Below are positions 1 through 12,900 of a stretch of DNA of 64,000 nt, piece by piece; the first letter of the stretch is position 1; each line of letters begins with the position of its first letter. A program made the translations under genes and the position numbers. The notes under the pieces were generated by a model. The model did no database searches and was not told the DNA's origin. It saw nothing but the letters and a program-made list of their open reading frames with translations. This DNA comes from Lunularia cruciata (taxonomy: Eukaryota; Streptophyta; Marchantiopsida; Lunulariales; Lunulariaceae), in assembly GCA_948567375.1 (NCBI GenBank), contig OX419758.1:9181001-9245000 (forward strand), written 5' to 3'.

Positions 1-922
1 TGGCGTCCCAGTAATCTGCAAGTTTCTTTCCCAGCTGCAAAAGCATTGGTTGACATCATTATCCATCCAATCACCACAGCCGATGATGCTGACTAACTGA
101 ATATGATCAGGTACTGCACCATTTTTCTGCAACGACAAGAGTCAATGCAGGAAATGGCAGGAAACTCATCTGACCTTATTTGGATCGGCAACCATCTTTG
201 GAGCTTGCTGAAACATTATACAGCAGGCCTCCATGACCATTTTAACACCCTCGGGGGGATTTCTTAGGGACTTTACTTCGACAATATCATTCCTAGTCAA
301 CAATTTTAGAGATGATAGGGCTGCCTCAAGGGCTGGGAGCGCTTTATCAAGTTCAGCTTGGGCGCTGTCTGCGATGCTTTTGGCTTTAGCTGCCATCTTA
401 TTTGCTTCTGCTTCTTGTTTCCCAACCTGAACAAAACTGACAGATCTTTTCCTTCACTTGTCATCTCCAGGCTGGCAGATTCTAGAATAAGCGATGCGAA
501 AAATCTTCACAATCAAAAAGCACTGTTAATTCCTTAGGAAGCAAGTTAGTCCGCGAAAGATAAAATACAACCTCCGCTTTTGTTATATCGGCGGCTTTCT
601 TGTCATTTGAAATGACAGCCATCATTTCGTCTGCTTCCTTTGCGGTAGCCTGTAGGATGGGCTGTAATTGTACAAGCTCGTCCTGCATAACCGTCACTTC
701 TTGTGCAGTTGTAAGAAGTTTGTCCAGACCTGCTTCAAGTCTTCCCTTTAGTCCTTGCAGATCGGACTTCTTCTCGCCCATAAGCTTGATGAAGAGCTGG
801 AGAAGCTCGAGATAACTTGTAGGAGTGACGTAGTTATGACGATTTAGCTCCTGTAGGAAATCTGCAGAGCGCTTCTCTACAGATTGATGAACGTAGACAC
901 ACGTCTTCACAAGTTTTACCAC
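1..922 (-). CDS. DNAH1: Dynein stalk, first helix, exons 36-38
   Basis: Proposed exons: 922-572, 426-175 and 34 to beyond base 1. They encode the end of AAA4 ([32 protein letters not shown]) and then the ascending coiled-coil helix of the stalk that leads to the microtubule-binding domain: [33 protein letters not shown] and [15 protein letters not shown]. The last few codons read [10 protein letters not shown], matching the DDYW segment of the family. The microtubule-binding tip and the return helix are outside the window. Confidence 0.93.
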
Positions 923-3900
923 CTGTTCCGGAAAATATCACTTCTTAGCAAATGGTTGACTGTATCAGTTTCCTATGAGGATCAGATTGGACCAACAGCT
1001 TCTGTTGTAACTTTTCTTCCTACTAGGTTACGCATCAACGAAATTGTCTCACCTCTTCAGAAGTAAACAGCCCAGTGGCAGTGAGAAAATTATGAGCGAC
1101 CGATTTCAAAGCTTCCTCTGGCCACTCGCTAAACCAGTCGATAGTACAACAGTTGACTAGAGATGGAAACATTCGCAACCTCGTACGAAAAGCATCTCCA
1201 ATTGGACTCATGGCCAACACTACATGGAGATTGTGTCGCACACGCTTTTGGAAGGCGGTTTGAAGAGTCAACTTTGTCACAGGACTGCCGGATGCAAGAA
1301 GGATAGGACGCATCGCATTAGCAATAATGTCTAGGTCTTCGTTTTTCCACAAATTCGGTACCTGGATTGCAGATACGGTGGTTGTCACGCAATATGTAAA
1401 GGAAGCGATAGAAACATAGAAGGATATGGCAAAACCAAATTACGTTTCTGTTTGCAATTCGCTACTGCACACAATCCGACAATCTGATGTCAACTAAAAT
1501 TTGAATGCTTCGAAGAAAAGAACATTTATGTCCACCCTTGCTCAGCTAGCTGCCATGAACTATTAGATACAGAAGCAAAAGGGCAATGGAGATCGCTCCG
1601 TGTCTTTTCCGTTCTCCATGTCAAGGGATTCAAGTGATTGCCTCCCCAGAATTTAAAATGTTGTTGATATCTTCCAAGAAAGATTCCATGATAATCTGGG
1701 TGTCAGAGAACAAGAACACTGTTTCCTTGTCATCCAGTCCCGCTTTGAAAAGGACTTTCTTCAAGTCTTCCTTCCACTCGTTGTTTCCATAGCCCTTAGC
1801 TATTTCAACCTGTAAAACATGATAACGTAATGGAGCCCAACCACACTTTGCAAGAGGAAGACTATGAGCAAGCGAGATGAGAAAATGAATTTCCATGTGT
1901 TGAGGCAGCAGAAGTTCAGCATCACATTGGGCATTGATCACGTTTGTAAACAACTAACCACGCTCATAATGCATGCGAGATGTACCTGAATGATCTCAAA
2001 CTCTTCTATGAATGTTGCTAACCTAGAAAGACTTTGCCTTCCGCTCCCACCGACTCCAAGAAGTAAGGCATTCCCAAGTGGAAGCCGAATGACCCTGCAT
2101 ACTCGAGACACGTGTTCGATGGCATCCAGAAACAGCACAAGATTCATAGGGGCATTGCTGTTGCTGTTGTATTGTTCAAGGTACTCATACATTATTTTCT
2201 GAAGTTGAGGTAGGTCTTTGATCTGTGATACACATGAACGACATGAGACTCTACTCAATCGTCGAATGAGGTTCTGGTCCATATTATTACAAATTTTAGC
2301 TTCAGTATGTTACAACTGATCCCCTGGTAAATGTCAGCCCTGTGTTTTCTGTCCGTTTGTATCTGTCATGGTAAACGGACAGGAAACACTTCCGATAATT
2401 ATTTAGACATGAACCTCCAGCATACCAAACAGTTCCAAGGCGCTCTCTACACGTTTCAACCAGTTCAGGACCAGCTATTTTAACAAGTTCCCATAATTAA
2501 ACGCATGTTTGGATGCTAACAAATCGTCCTTGGACTTCTTTACATAATCGTGCAGTCTGAAACAGTGATGAAATGTGCAGAATAAAGTGATGAAATGAGA
2601 AAATATCGTATCTAAGTAATATGATATTGTAAATCCCTCCTCTTTGGGTTTCCCTTCTGGAACAGCTGTTTTCAACTTAGAATGCTTAGCTTACAACCTC
2701 TTCGTATATTCTCGGTTCTGCACCAGGTATGAAGAAATCCCCAAATATAACTCGATCTAGTGTAAAAAGACTATCCCACGGCATTTGAAAGTATTTCTGC
2801 AACTGTCCAGCAAGAAGGTTTCTAAACCAACCCCTGTCCTCATTGTTGATGAGCCGGTCCTGCAACAGGAATATCTCATCACATTAGCATGCAGCGTGTC
2901 CCGACGACTGACGTTGCAGATCGTCAAAGCGGAAATCCAGATTCTTCTACGAAAGAAAGGAGAATGGTGACAAATCCTGCGGTTGTTGACAAAATCCTTC
3001 TCACCTAGTCGTGAAGCACTAGGGCGACAAGGATGCACAAGTTCTAGGATATTTTTATAGTGTAAAGCCCTGGATGGTACTTCCAGGATTATGAACCAAG
3101 GAGTGGCTCTATCATCCCTATTTCATTGAGTTTCAAGAACAAGGTTAAAACTCATATTGGCGTCCTGGAATCATCAAGTCAACTGGGATGGGAAGTACCT
3201 GAAACACCCGCATTGCTTCATGTATCCAGAGTGCGATCACAGGTTTAACCTCTTTGGTAGTTTTCATATCTGCTCGAAGCAGTCCCTGTATGACCTTGCT
3301 CAAGTCTCTCAAGTTGAAAGTGTAATGAGATTTTGCTGGTGTCGGTAATAGCTCCTTTCTGATCGTGTTATAGATCTCTATCGTTCCTCCAACTAAAGAA
3401 TTCACTGCTGACTTTACTGCTTCAGGAAATCCCAAAGTAAAGGTAGCTGTCACAATTGTTGAGAAAATGAGCATCAGACTGTCATCCGGCATTTCAGTAA
3501 ATGATAAATAGTTGAAATGACGCAAGAATCGCATGGTTACAGGGTTCCTGCCTCCACCAGGGGGTCCCATACAGCCAACAAACTGAATGTCCACAATTGT
3601 GCGAAACGCACAAGGTGGATGTCTATCGTACCATCCTTTGTGATCCATCCACTGTCGAAGGATCTCAATCGGAGGCTGAGCAAAGTACTTTTCTCTCTGA
3701 GGCATGTTTACGTCATCAACAAATATCACGTACTTCTTCATTGCTGGTGGACCATATATACCCTTCCTTCTCTTTTCGGTCTTTGAATCTATAAGATCCT
3801 GTGTCTGATTTGCCCCAGTTCTTGCAGAAAAATTTATGAACACAGGAACATAAACGGGGTCCATATAATTCAACAGTTTATCCCTGACTACGAGGGTCTT

Positions 3901-6900
3901 ACCCGTTCCAGTCTCCCCAACACATAACACATGCTTTCCAATCACAAGCAAGGAATGTATGACAGATTTATATCCTACGGAACCTGCAGTTGGGACTATC
4001 AGCTCAGAAAATGGTGTCTTAGGATCACAATTGTACTTTGGAATAGTAGTCATCCACTCAACCCATTGAAGATTGATATGGTCAAAAGAATACTGGAAAA
4101 CATCCATGTCTTCAGGAGGTGGCTTCTCAACCTTTTGGTCTTTCATCGACTCTCTTATATGTTTATCAAACTTCGCTCGAGAGTCGTTATCGCAACTGGC
4201 ACCAGCTGACCAGCAAATTGCGAACATAAACAGCGGCTCGAGGATCTGCAAGAGATGCGCGCAGTAAGCTCCTAATCACTTGAAGAAGACGACGTGAATG
4301 ATCTCAAATGCAACACCTAGTACCATTGTACATTAATTGTGTAGAACCATTGAGTAATGGAATGGAAAACGCGTTACATCAAGACGGTTCGTACACAACT
4401 AAGCATGCAAGAGAGGACAGGACTTTGACATTGCGATCTTGGTGTGATGAGTATGTGTCGTGTAGGTGCCAATCACATGGAGTGATAAGCGAAGCATAAG
4501 ACTACAATTAGTTCTGTGTACCTGCAGATGAGGATTAGTGTAAGTGTACCCTCCAAAACTAACGACTTGGGTCAGACTTGTGTTAGTGGTAGAGTGACGA
4601 ATCGCACATATCTTACAAGGAAATTTCGTAGTCCCCCGAGAGTATGTGCTAGGACTGGGATGATGTAATCCAGGCATGCACTATGTGAGCTTGATTAACC
4701 AGAACATCAAAGGAAGCAGCTAGACGTTCATAGTAGAACCATTTACATTGAACCATTACACCATCAAATGTAAGTAGGAAAAGACAAAGCAGAATATTGA
4801 AGGATCGAACGTTACTGCTCACCTGAGGTAACCGTTGTTTCTCCTCATCTGTCATTACCTCGATTCCTCCCTCTTTACAGTAGGGAGCCATCAGAGCATC
4901 CATGATGTTGAACATGCTGAGTATTAAGTTGTCATCAGATGTTGTAACTGTTTGCTTAAGATACTTCCGGACAAACTTGACTGCGATTACTGCTATATTG
5001 CTGAACCACAAAGTGAACTTCTCTTGATATGCTGACACGTGTTTCTGTGTTCTTTGCAGCCACGAGGTAAGAAGAGGGTCAAATCCTCGTGCAAATGGTT
5101 CCATGAAAACCATTCCGCATCTGCTTACTGTTGCTGGTGATGCAACTGCCAAATCCTCGACTTCAAACATCATTGTCATTTGGGGCGACATTTGTATGAT
5201 CTCACCACTCACCAAGCACAGCTTTTTATTATCGTCAAGCACTGTGTTCTACACCAGATTGCAGCAAAAGTCACATTCAGTTTCTCAAGTGATACAAAAG
5301 CCATAAGGCTGCCGATAACTCTAAATGGCAGGGTCAACATCCGCACTCGTCAACCTAACGCACTTGATAGATGATAAGTCCTTTGTTCTATCAATAAAAA
5401 TCATGTAAAAATTAAAACATCAGAATGGTTTCGTTTACAAATCTCTAGAACTCTTATACTGTGCATGGTATGGCAAGGTCATCAACCATGATCCAACATC
5501 CAGAAATGTTATTTCATATGGTATAAAAGTTGTGCTTGACAGTTTCAGACTCGTTTAGAAACCAATTTGACACAAGATTTGTACAATACAGGTCAAGTTG
5601 GTAACATCATTTCTGCTCGTCTAAATTATATGGGAAAACGCCCAGGACTTTAATGATAACTCACGTACCATGTTTTCTATCCATATAGCATCTACAGGCC
5701 CATCAAACATCAACCACTTCTTTGCTGGCGAAGGGTCCTCTGCAAGCTCTCGCATGTAGCAAGCCAGAACTCCATCTGTCCATTCGTGAGTATTCTCGTC
5801 AAAATCTCCATACAATTGGCCCATTGAGATTGACTTGGGATTCAGACAAGCTACCCGAACCTGTACCAGGGAGACAACAATGAAGTTTAGTCTTAGGAAA
5901 GAGAAATACTTCCTCTTCGTTTAGAGTACGCAGTGTAGAGCACTGCATACTCTATGCCCATTGGTTCTTGTGCACAAGTTTACGATGAAGAAAGTAGCTA
6001 CTCGTGAGGCATGTTGCTTTGGGCAAGTAAACGATCAGCGCAAACAGTCTGATTGCATATTTCTCCTTGACCTGGCTATTTTCAAGTACACCACCAACTT
6101 CTACATATTTAACAAATATATATATATATATATATATATGCCCTCGGACAATTGAACGTGACCTTTTCGTATATGGTTGATCCCTGAGTATTTAGGAGAG
6201 ACATTGCCCCTGCAAGTGACCGGTAGTTCGCTGTCTTCCCTCCTCCAGTCATTCCGACAAGCATCAGTCCGTGTCTTACAATAGTTGTTTCGTACAGCTG
6301 AATAACCTGGTTCAGCATGATTTTCCACTTGTCAGCAAGTAATACTATCTGCTGCTCGTCCAGTTTAGAGCACTGAGTTTCCATTACAGACGGCAAGGTT
6401 GAAGTACTAAGCACACACATTACGTACAAAAGTAGAAAGCTATATGGATAGGATAACTCAAATGGTCTTGTTCTGGTATAGATCTGTCTCCCTTTAAGTT
6501 TCGGCATCGCATTTGTCATCGTGGGTAGCTGGGTTGGGGGACACTGACTCACCGGTTCTTTTCAGATCCTATTCTGGAATTCCCAGAATTTGAACTGAAC
6601 CTCGTAACTGCCGATCTGCTGCGTGAAACTACTGATAGGATGATATGCCAAAGCATATATACTGAATGTATAACTCAATTTCCTTAAACCTTCAAGGATA
6701 TTCGAGTGGACTCTAGTAACTAGAGGAGCAAAACCCCTCTGAGCTCAGAAAGAGTGGCACGTAATACCTTTGTTGTGAAGGCTTCAACAGCCTGAATGTT
6801 CAAGTCCTTGCCAACTGTTACAAGTGCTCCTATAAGATCATCATACAATATTGCCGGTGGCTCGACTCCTGGAAAGAGATCACTAATGATACCAGCAAAC

Positions 6901-9900
6901 AATGGCAGATCTTGGCTCAAGAACTTCGGAACGTTAATATCTCGTAGACCTCGCAACAGCAACACATCTTCATCTTCATCAGGATATGCGCGTTTCAGGT
7001 TTCCAGCTGCGACAATCACACTCTTTACTGCCCTCATACCATAATCATAGTGGTCCTGCAAAAAATGCTTTTTGTTACTTGAAGTACTTCCCTGCCTACA
7101 AGTACATATATACTTAGCGCAAATACCTAGGTTGCTTCCGAGGTTATTGTTATTGTTGATTTATGTGCAGAAATATGTGAAATGTCTAGTAATTGAACAG
7201 AAGTCTACCTAGAACCTCACGAATCACATGGACAGCCAGCGAGGACTTCGTCGACTAAAGTTGATGGATGGGAGGTCTCCGTGCAAAGCGCTGAACGATG
7301 ATTACTGTAAGATCCTAGAAAACTACACAAAACACTACAATAATTGGTGTTTGGAGTGCTTCTGCACCCCTGCAATGGTTGTGTTGTCATTGATTGCTAC
7401 TGACAACTTCTCATGAGTGACAAAGAGTAGATGTAGAGAGATATAGACCTGGGATGATAGTTGCTCTGAGCAGAGTTTGAATGTGGCAACCATCTTTTGC
7501 GCGAGGCCTTTAGCTTTACGGAAACCAAAGGAGAAAAGACTAATTTCACCTATCAAGGCGTAGTCGGGAACCATCATAGCACAAGGTCTGAATAGTGCCT
7601 TCAAGTTGTCAGGAAGCTCCGACCGACCTGCATATCTGGATTTCTTGCACAAACGTGAGTTAGAATGTCCGGCTTCTAATTTAGGCGCTGCACCTTCGTG
7701 GGTGCAACTTCAGAAGCTCTGCCCTGGCAAGGGTTAAAGGGCGAGGCGAGAGTGTTTATCTTATGAATCTAACAAGATTCTTGCACATCGTTAATCTGCT
7801 CAAGCGTTTGTAGGTGCACCGTACCCAGGATTCATGGTGATATAAACTGAGCATGAAGGATCAAGAGAAATCTCCGTATCTTCAAATATAAATCGCTTGA
7901 CTTTTTGTTGAATTGCAAGCTGAATGGTGAGAATTTGTTGGGCAATCACAGAAAGCACTTCTAGATCGATTCTGTTGAACTCATCAAAACAAGCCCAAGC
8001 TCCACTGCTGGCGAGACCTTTGAAAAATTTGCCCATGGCTAAGTAATCCAATCCATCAGAGCAGTTGAACACAACACATTGCTTAGCTAGAGCCTGCAGC
8101 CAGGTCAGCATACCCTCGTCAGTGTGGTTGGAAGAAGTTATGATGTAGGTTAGGTGAATGAGGAAACTCAATGCAGTAGATTTATTTTAGTATCCAGAGA
8201 GTGAGCTGGTCCTTTCCATACTGCCGCGGGTACCGAGGTGAGCAATGAAGTTACATATCAGAAAATTGATACATCTAACCTTAGCTAAATCCTTGGTCGT
8301 CTCTGTCTTTCCAGTTCCAGCAGGGCCTGCTGGTGCCCCACCAAGGTTCAAATGGAGAGCGCCCATGAGCGTCATGTAGCAACGATCAGTCAAGGGGGTA
8401 ATGACCAACCGAGGGGTGTTTCCCAAGTATTCGTATCCATAAACAACAGAAGCTTGAACCATCTTTACCCAAATGCTCTCATTTTCCCAATAGTAACGTA
8501 GCTGGCTGACCCATTCAAAGTCCGTGGGAGCTTTCACCTGGTTGATCTCACAGTCTATCAAAACAAATCCAGCATTGATGTTCACTGGTTACATTGATGA
8601 TTTGCAGTGTCAACTTGGAAAATAAAGCACTTCTGTTTGAATCCCTAGAACCAAGTACATTATCCACGTACCTTCTCATTGATTAATGCTTGCACAACAT
8701 CACGAGCATGCACATCAATGACAATAAGTGCTCCAAGTGTCAGCCTCGCGAGTTTACTTAGAGGTGCACGGACCAGATCTGTTAAGCCTTCGAGTTGAAC
8801 AACCTGATTGACAATACAACATTGCTAGTACATGAGGTAAAGAGGATAGCACACCATTAAACTACTATTCTGACCAGTGTACAGTCCGCGGTAACTCTAA
8901 AAGAAACAAAGTAATCGATATTAGAAGTTGAGGATGTTCGACCAGTGTAGAATTCTAGCCTTCTTTCATATCACTATTCATAGCTCAAAAGCTGATGTGT
9001 GAGATTAAAAGGAGAGGTACAATTTCAAGGTTGTTAGTTTAGTTAATATTTAGTTTAGAGATTTCTTTTGTTTTTAAGGTTTTTAAGGTTATATTAGAAT
9101 TCTCTAGAAACCCTGCTAAATATCATCTACTTAGGGTAAAGAGGAGCACAACCCTAATTAGGGTTAAGCAAAACAACTCTCTAGGGTTTGCTGAACTGTA
9201 TATAAGAGTGCTTTCTGCTTCTGTTTCAATTAGTTCTTTAACAAGGGTGATTCCCAACACCTCTTCCTTGCATTTAGTGAAGTCCTGAGGCTACTAGTGC
9301 TGTGTGAGAGAACCTAATTGATGCTTGTGAGCTATGATACAAAGAGAGGCCTAGTATTGTAGTAGTGATGTCTGGTACATCCAAGATAAGAGGGAGTGAT
9401 AGACCTTCCACTTCAAAGAGTAGGAAGCATGGTTCTTATCAGGTTATGGGTCCACAATCACCACTGGGGTTGATAGGAGAACTCAGAGAGACAGAGAAAC
9501 TGGGAAAGACTAACTACAAAGCTTGGGCTTTGGATGTGAAGACTATCTTAGGCAATTATGACTGTCTAGAGTTTGCATTAGAAGCTCATGATATAGATGA
9601 ACTAGAGGCCAACAAGGAGGAGAGAGTCAAGCACTCTACTACTAGGAGGTTTCTGCTGAGGGCTATGGAAGAGCTAGCTAGAGACCTAGTAGATACTTAT
9701 GTTTGGAGTTGGGAGATTTGGGAAAAAATCAAGAACTATTACACTGTTGAGAAGAAGGAGAGCTCCTATCGAGTCTAGTCTGCAGTAAGAACTTGAGATT
9801 GGAGGAAGGTGAAGATTTCACTTGTTATCTGTCAAAACTGCAAAAACTCTTCAAGTGTATCAAGGAGGATAGGGTTATACTTATAGAGAAGTATGAGATC

Positions 9901-12900
9901 AATCATCTCTTAGATAGTCTTCCTTCAAGCTATGACTCTGTCCTAGTAGCTCTGCAAGTTTTGCCTGTTGAAACTGTCACATGGGATTATATGATACACA
10001 AATTGCTGGTGTTTAGCAGATACAGGAAAGACAAAGGGCTGAAGTTATATGAGTAGGGAGATGCTGCTCTGTTCAATGCTTCTTCTCAGTCAAGAAGAGT
10101 GCCAGGTAGAAGAGTGAGCAAACCAGAGCAAACCAGAGTGAGTAAATCTGGTAAAGGAGTTAGCAGTGTTGATGACAGGACTTGTTATTACTGTCATGAG
10201 AAAGGTCATATAGCACCCATATGTCCCAAGAGAGGAGAAAGGAGAGAACTAGAGCTGAAGATGGTAGGCAAGAGACCTCATTCAGTAAAGGGACAAAAAT
10301 CTGGGAGTTCAACTTACAACTCAGAGGAGTGCCATGAGATAGTCAGCGATGAGGAGGGGTACTCAGCAGAAGAGCTAGATTGTGGTATGTTTGCAGAATC
10401 ACAGTTGTCCTCAAACGGTTCTGGCTGGTTCTTGGACTCAAGAGCCACCTCTCATATCTGTTATCAGAAGGAGTTGTTCTCAACTCTTCAACCTCTGAAG
10501 ATTCCCAAGAGTGTTCATTGTGGACTTGGGATTCTGAATCCAGTGTTAGGAACTGGCAAAGTTCCTATTGCATTCATGGGATGTCTTGAAAAAGGCTATT
10601 TGAAAAATGTATTGTATGTTCCAGATTACACCAAGAACTTGATATCATTACATAGCCTCATGGAGCATGGTGTGGATGTTCTGTTTGAAAGCAACAGAAA
10701 TCAATGTACTTTGAAGAAAGGAGAGCTGGTCCTTGGGTATGGTACTGCCAAAGGGAAGCTGTTCAAGTTGATGGAAGCTGATGGTTCTTATTCTGCATTG
10801 GTAGCAGAAAATAGAAATGATATCCATCTCTGGCATTTGAGGTTAGGGCACTTGTCAGTGCAAAACCTATATGCTTTAGAGAAGGTAGTGGATGGGTTGA
10901 AACTAGATCCCAAAGGAAAACTCGAGTTCTGCATTGGGTGTGCAGAAGGTAAGGCACACAAGGCTCCTATTCCCAAGAAATCTTCATCTAGAGCTTCTGG
11001 TGTTCTAGATGTCATACATTCTGATGTATGGGGATACATGACTGAGAAGTCATTGGGTGGAGCAGCCTACTATATTTCCTTTGTGGATGATTACTGTTAG
11101 AAATATAATGCAGCGTTATGTTAGACTACTGTTCACATGTTACTGTTCAGCTACTGTTCACATGAGTTACACGTTTGACAATGAGTTACACGTTTTAACA
11201 TTGTAGATGCAAAGGTGTGCTCTAAGAGTATGCTCATGTACTTATATAATCCCAGTTCTAGGATTATCACTAGTTCAATCAATCTATCTCACAGTACTCA
11301 TTTCATTTTCTCACATGGTATCCAAACGATAAGTTTCAGAATTCCTTTTAGCTGCTAGGGGACACCTTAGCACACACACAAATTTCGAAATTCTGAGAGG
11401 CCTAAGTTTTACACACTAGTGTATCTAGAAAAACAAGAGTCCCTTGTTCCTCCTCTGAAGAGTGTCTTTTTCTTTGGGTTTTAGGAGAGAATTTTCTCTT
11501 ATATCCTCTGTTAGCCTCCTCTCTCAGTTTGGGTTTTGGGAGAGAAATTCTCCAATATCCTCTGTGCATCTAATCAACATGTCTGCTGCTGGTGTTGGTC
11601 CTGGTGTTGGTGCTCCTGCTGGTGCAATATTTGCTACTCCAGCCATACAATTTGACTCAACCTTTGTCAAATTCAATGGCAATTATTTCCAATCTTGGAA
11701 ACATTGTCTTTCCCTCAAAATGAAGGTGACTTTAGTTTTTACAATTGTTGATGGTACTGAAGTTAAGCCCACCTCAACTGCTACCCTACCTGATTGGGAG
11801 CATAGGAATCTTGTTGCTCTTGAAGCAATCAATTTAACATTAGCTCTTGAGTTTGTTCCCACCATCAACAGACACATGTTGGCAAGCGAAGCATGGATGG
11901 ATTTAACAACCATGTACGAAAGTACTGATGATGTCACAATCATGTACCTACTGGGCACTTGATGAATTTGAAGATGAGTGAAGGCACCAGTGTAGCAAAG
12001 CACATTACCAATTTTTGAGGAGTCCTCACCCAATTAGCTGCGGTGAACAACCCAATCGATGACCAGCAGGCTAAGCTCCATTTGATGAGATCTATGCCTT
12101 CTAGTTTCAAGTGTTTTCTGCAATCATTGCGAACACAGAAGGCACTACATCTCTCTTATGTCATTGCTCTTCTTCTTCAAGAAGAGATCAGTATGAAGTA
12201 TGAAGGTCTTGTAGAGCAAACAACTGCTCTAGCCGTCATACAAGGCTCTACATCTTCTTACAGAAACAAAGGTTCAGGAACATACCTATGCTCATGAACA
12301 TAAATAGTGTTCTGACCCTCAGGATGTTCAACTGGATTTAATCTGTGATCTGACAATTTTCATTCCCTCTCCTGCTTCTAGTTCGGAGTCTACCCGCAAT
12401 CTATCCCCACCAACTCCTACGCAGTCACCTCCTCTCCACAATCTTATAGCTCCAAGAATTCTTTTTGCATTACCTTCTTCACTACAATCCTTACCTTCTA
12501 GTTCTGGCACTCCACACAGATCCTCAGGATCCTCTATCATTGTTTACTCTAGAAGGCCAAAATCTCTACCTTCTCCAGATGCTGTCCAAGCACCTTCTGT
12601 ACGTCAAGGCACCAGGGTTCGCACTCCAGTTCAAAAATATGATGCACTTTTGGAGTCTGCTAATGCATTGAGCGTGCATTACTCTGCATCTGACCCTGAT
12701 CCCGACCCTTATGAAGCTGCTATTGCTGGACCTGATCCCAGTAAATGGTTTGAGGCTATTCAAGATGAGCTTCAGTCCATGGAGAACAATCAAACATGGG
12801 TCATCACTGAGTTACCAGCAGGTCGCAAGGCAGTCACCTGTAAGTGGATTTTTAAGAAGAAATGTGATGCACAAGGCTTGATTCAAAGGTACAAGGCTCG

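Noticed and set aside
4649-4745. Possible extra dynein exon ([15 protein letters not shown])
   Set aside because: No counterpart in the family, and exons 30 and 31 already join in phase at LPQ-ILEPLF.
8541-8585. Upstream extension of dynein exon 24 ([16 protein letters not shown])
   Set aside because: Although open, using it breaks phase with exon 23; the acceptor before VKAPTDFEW keeps phase and the conserved junction.
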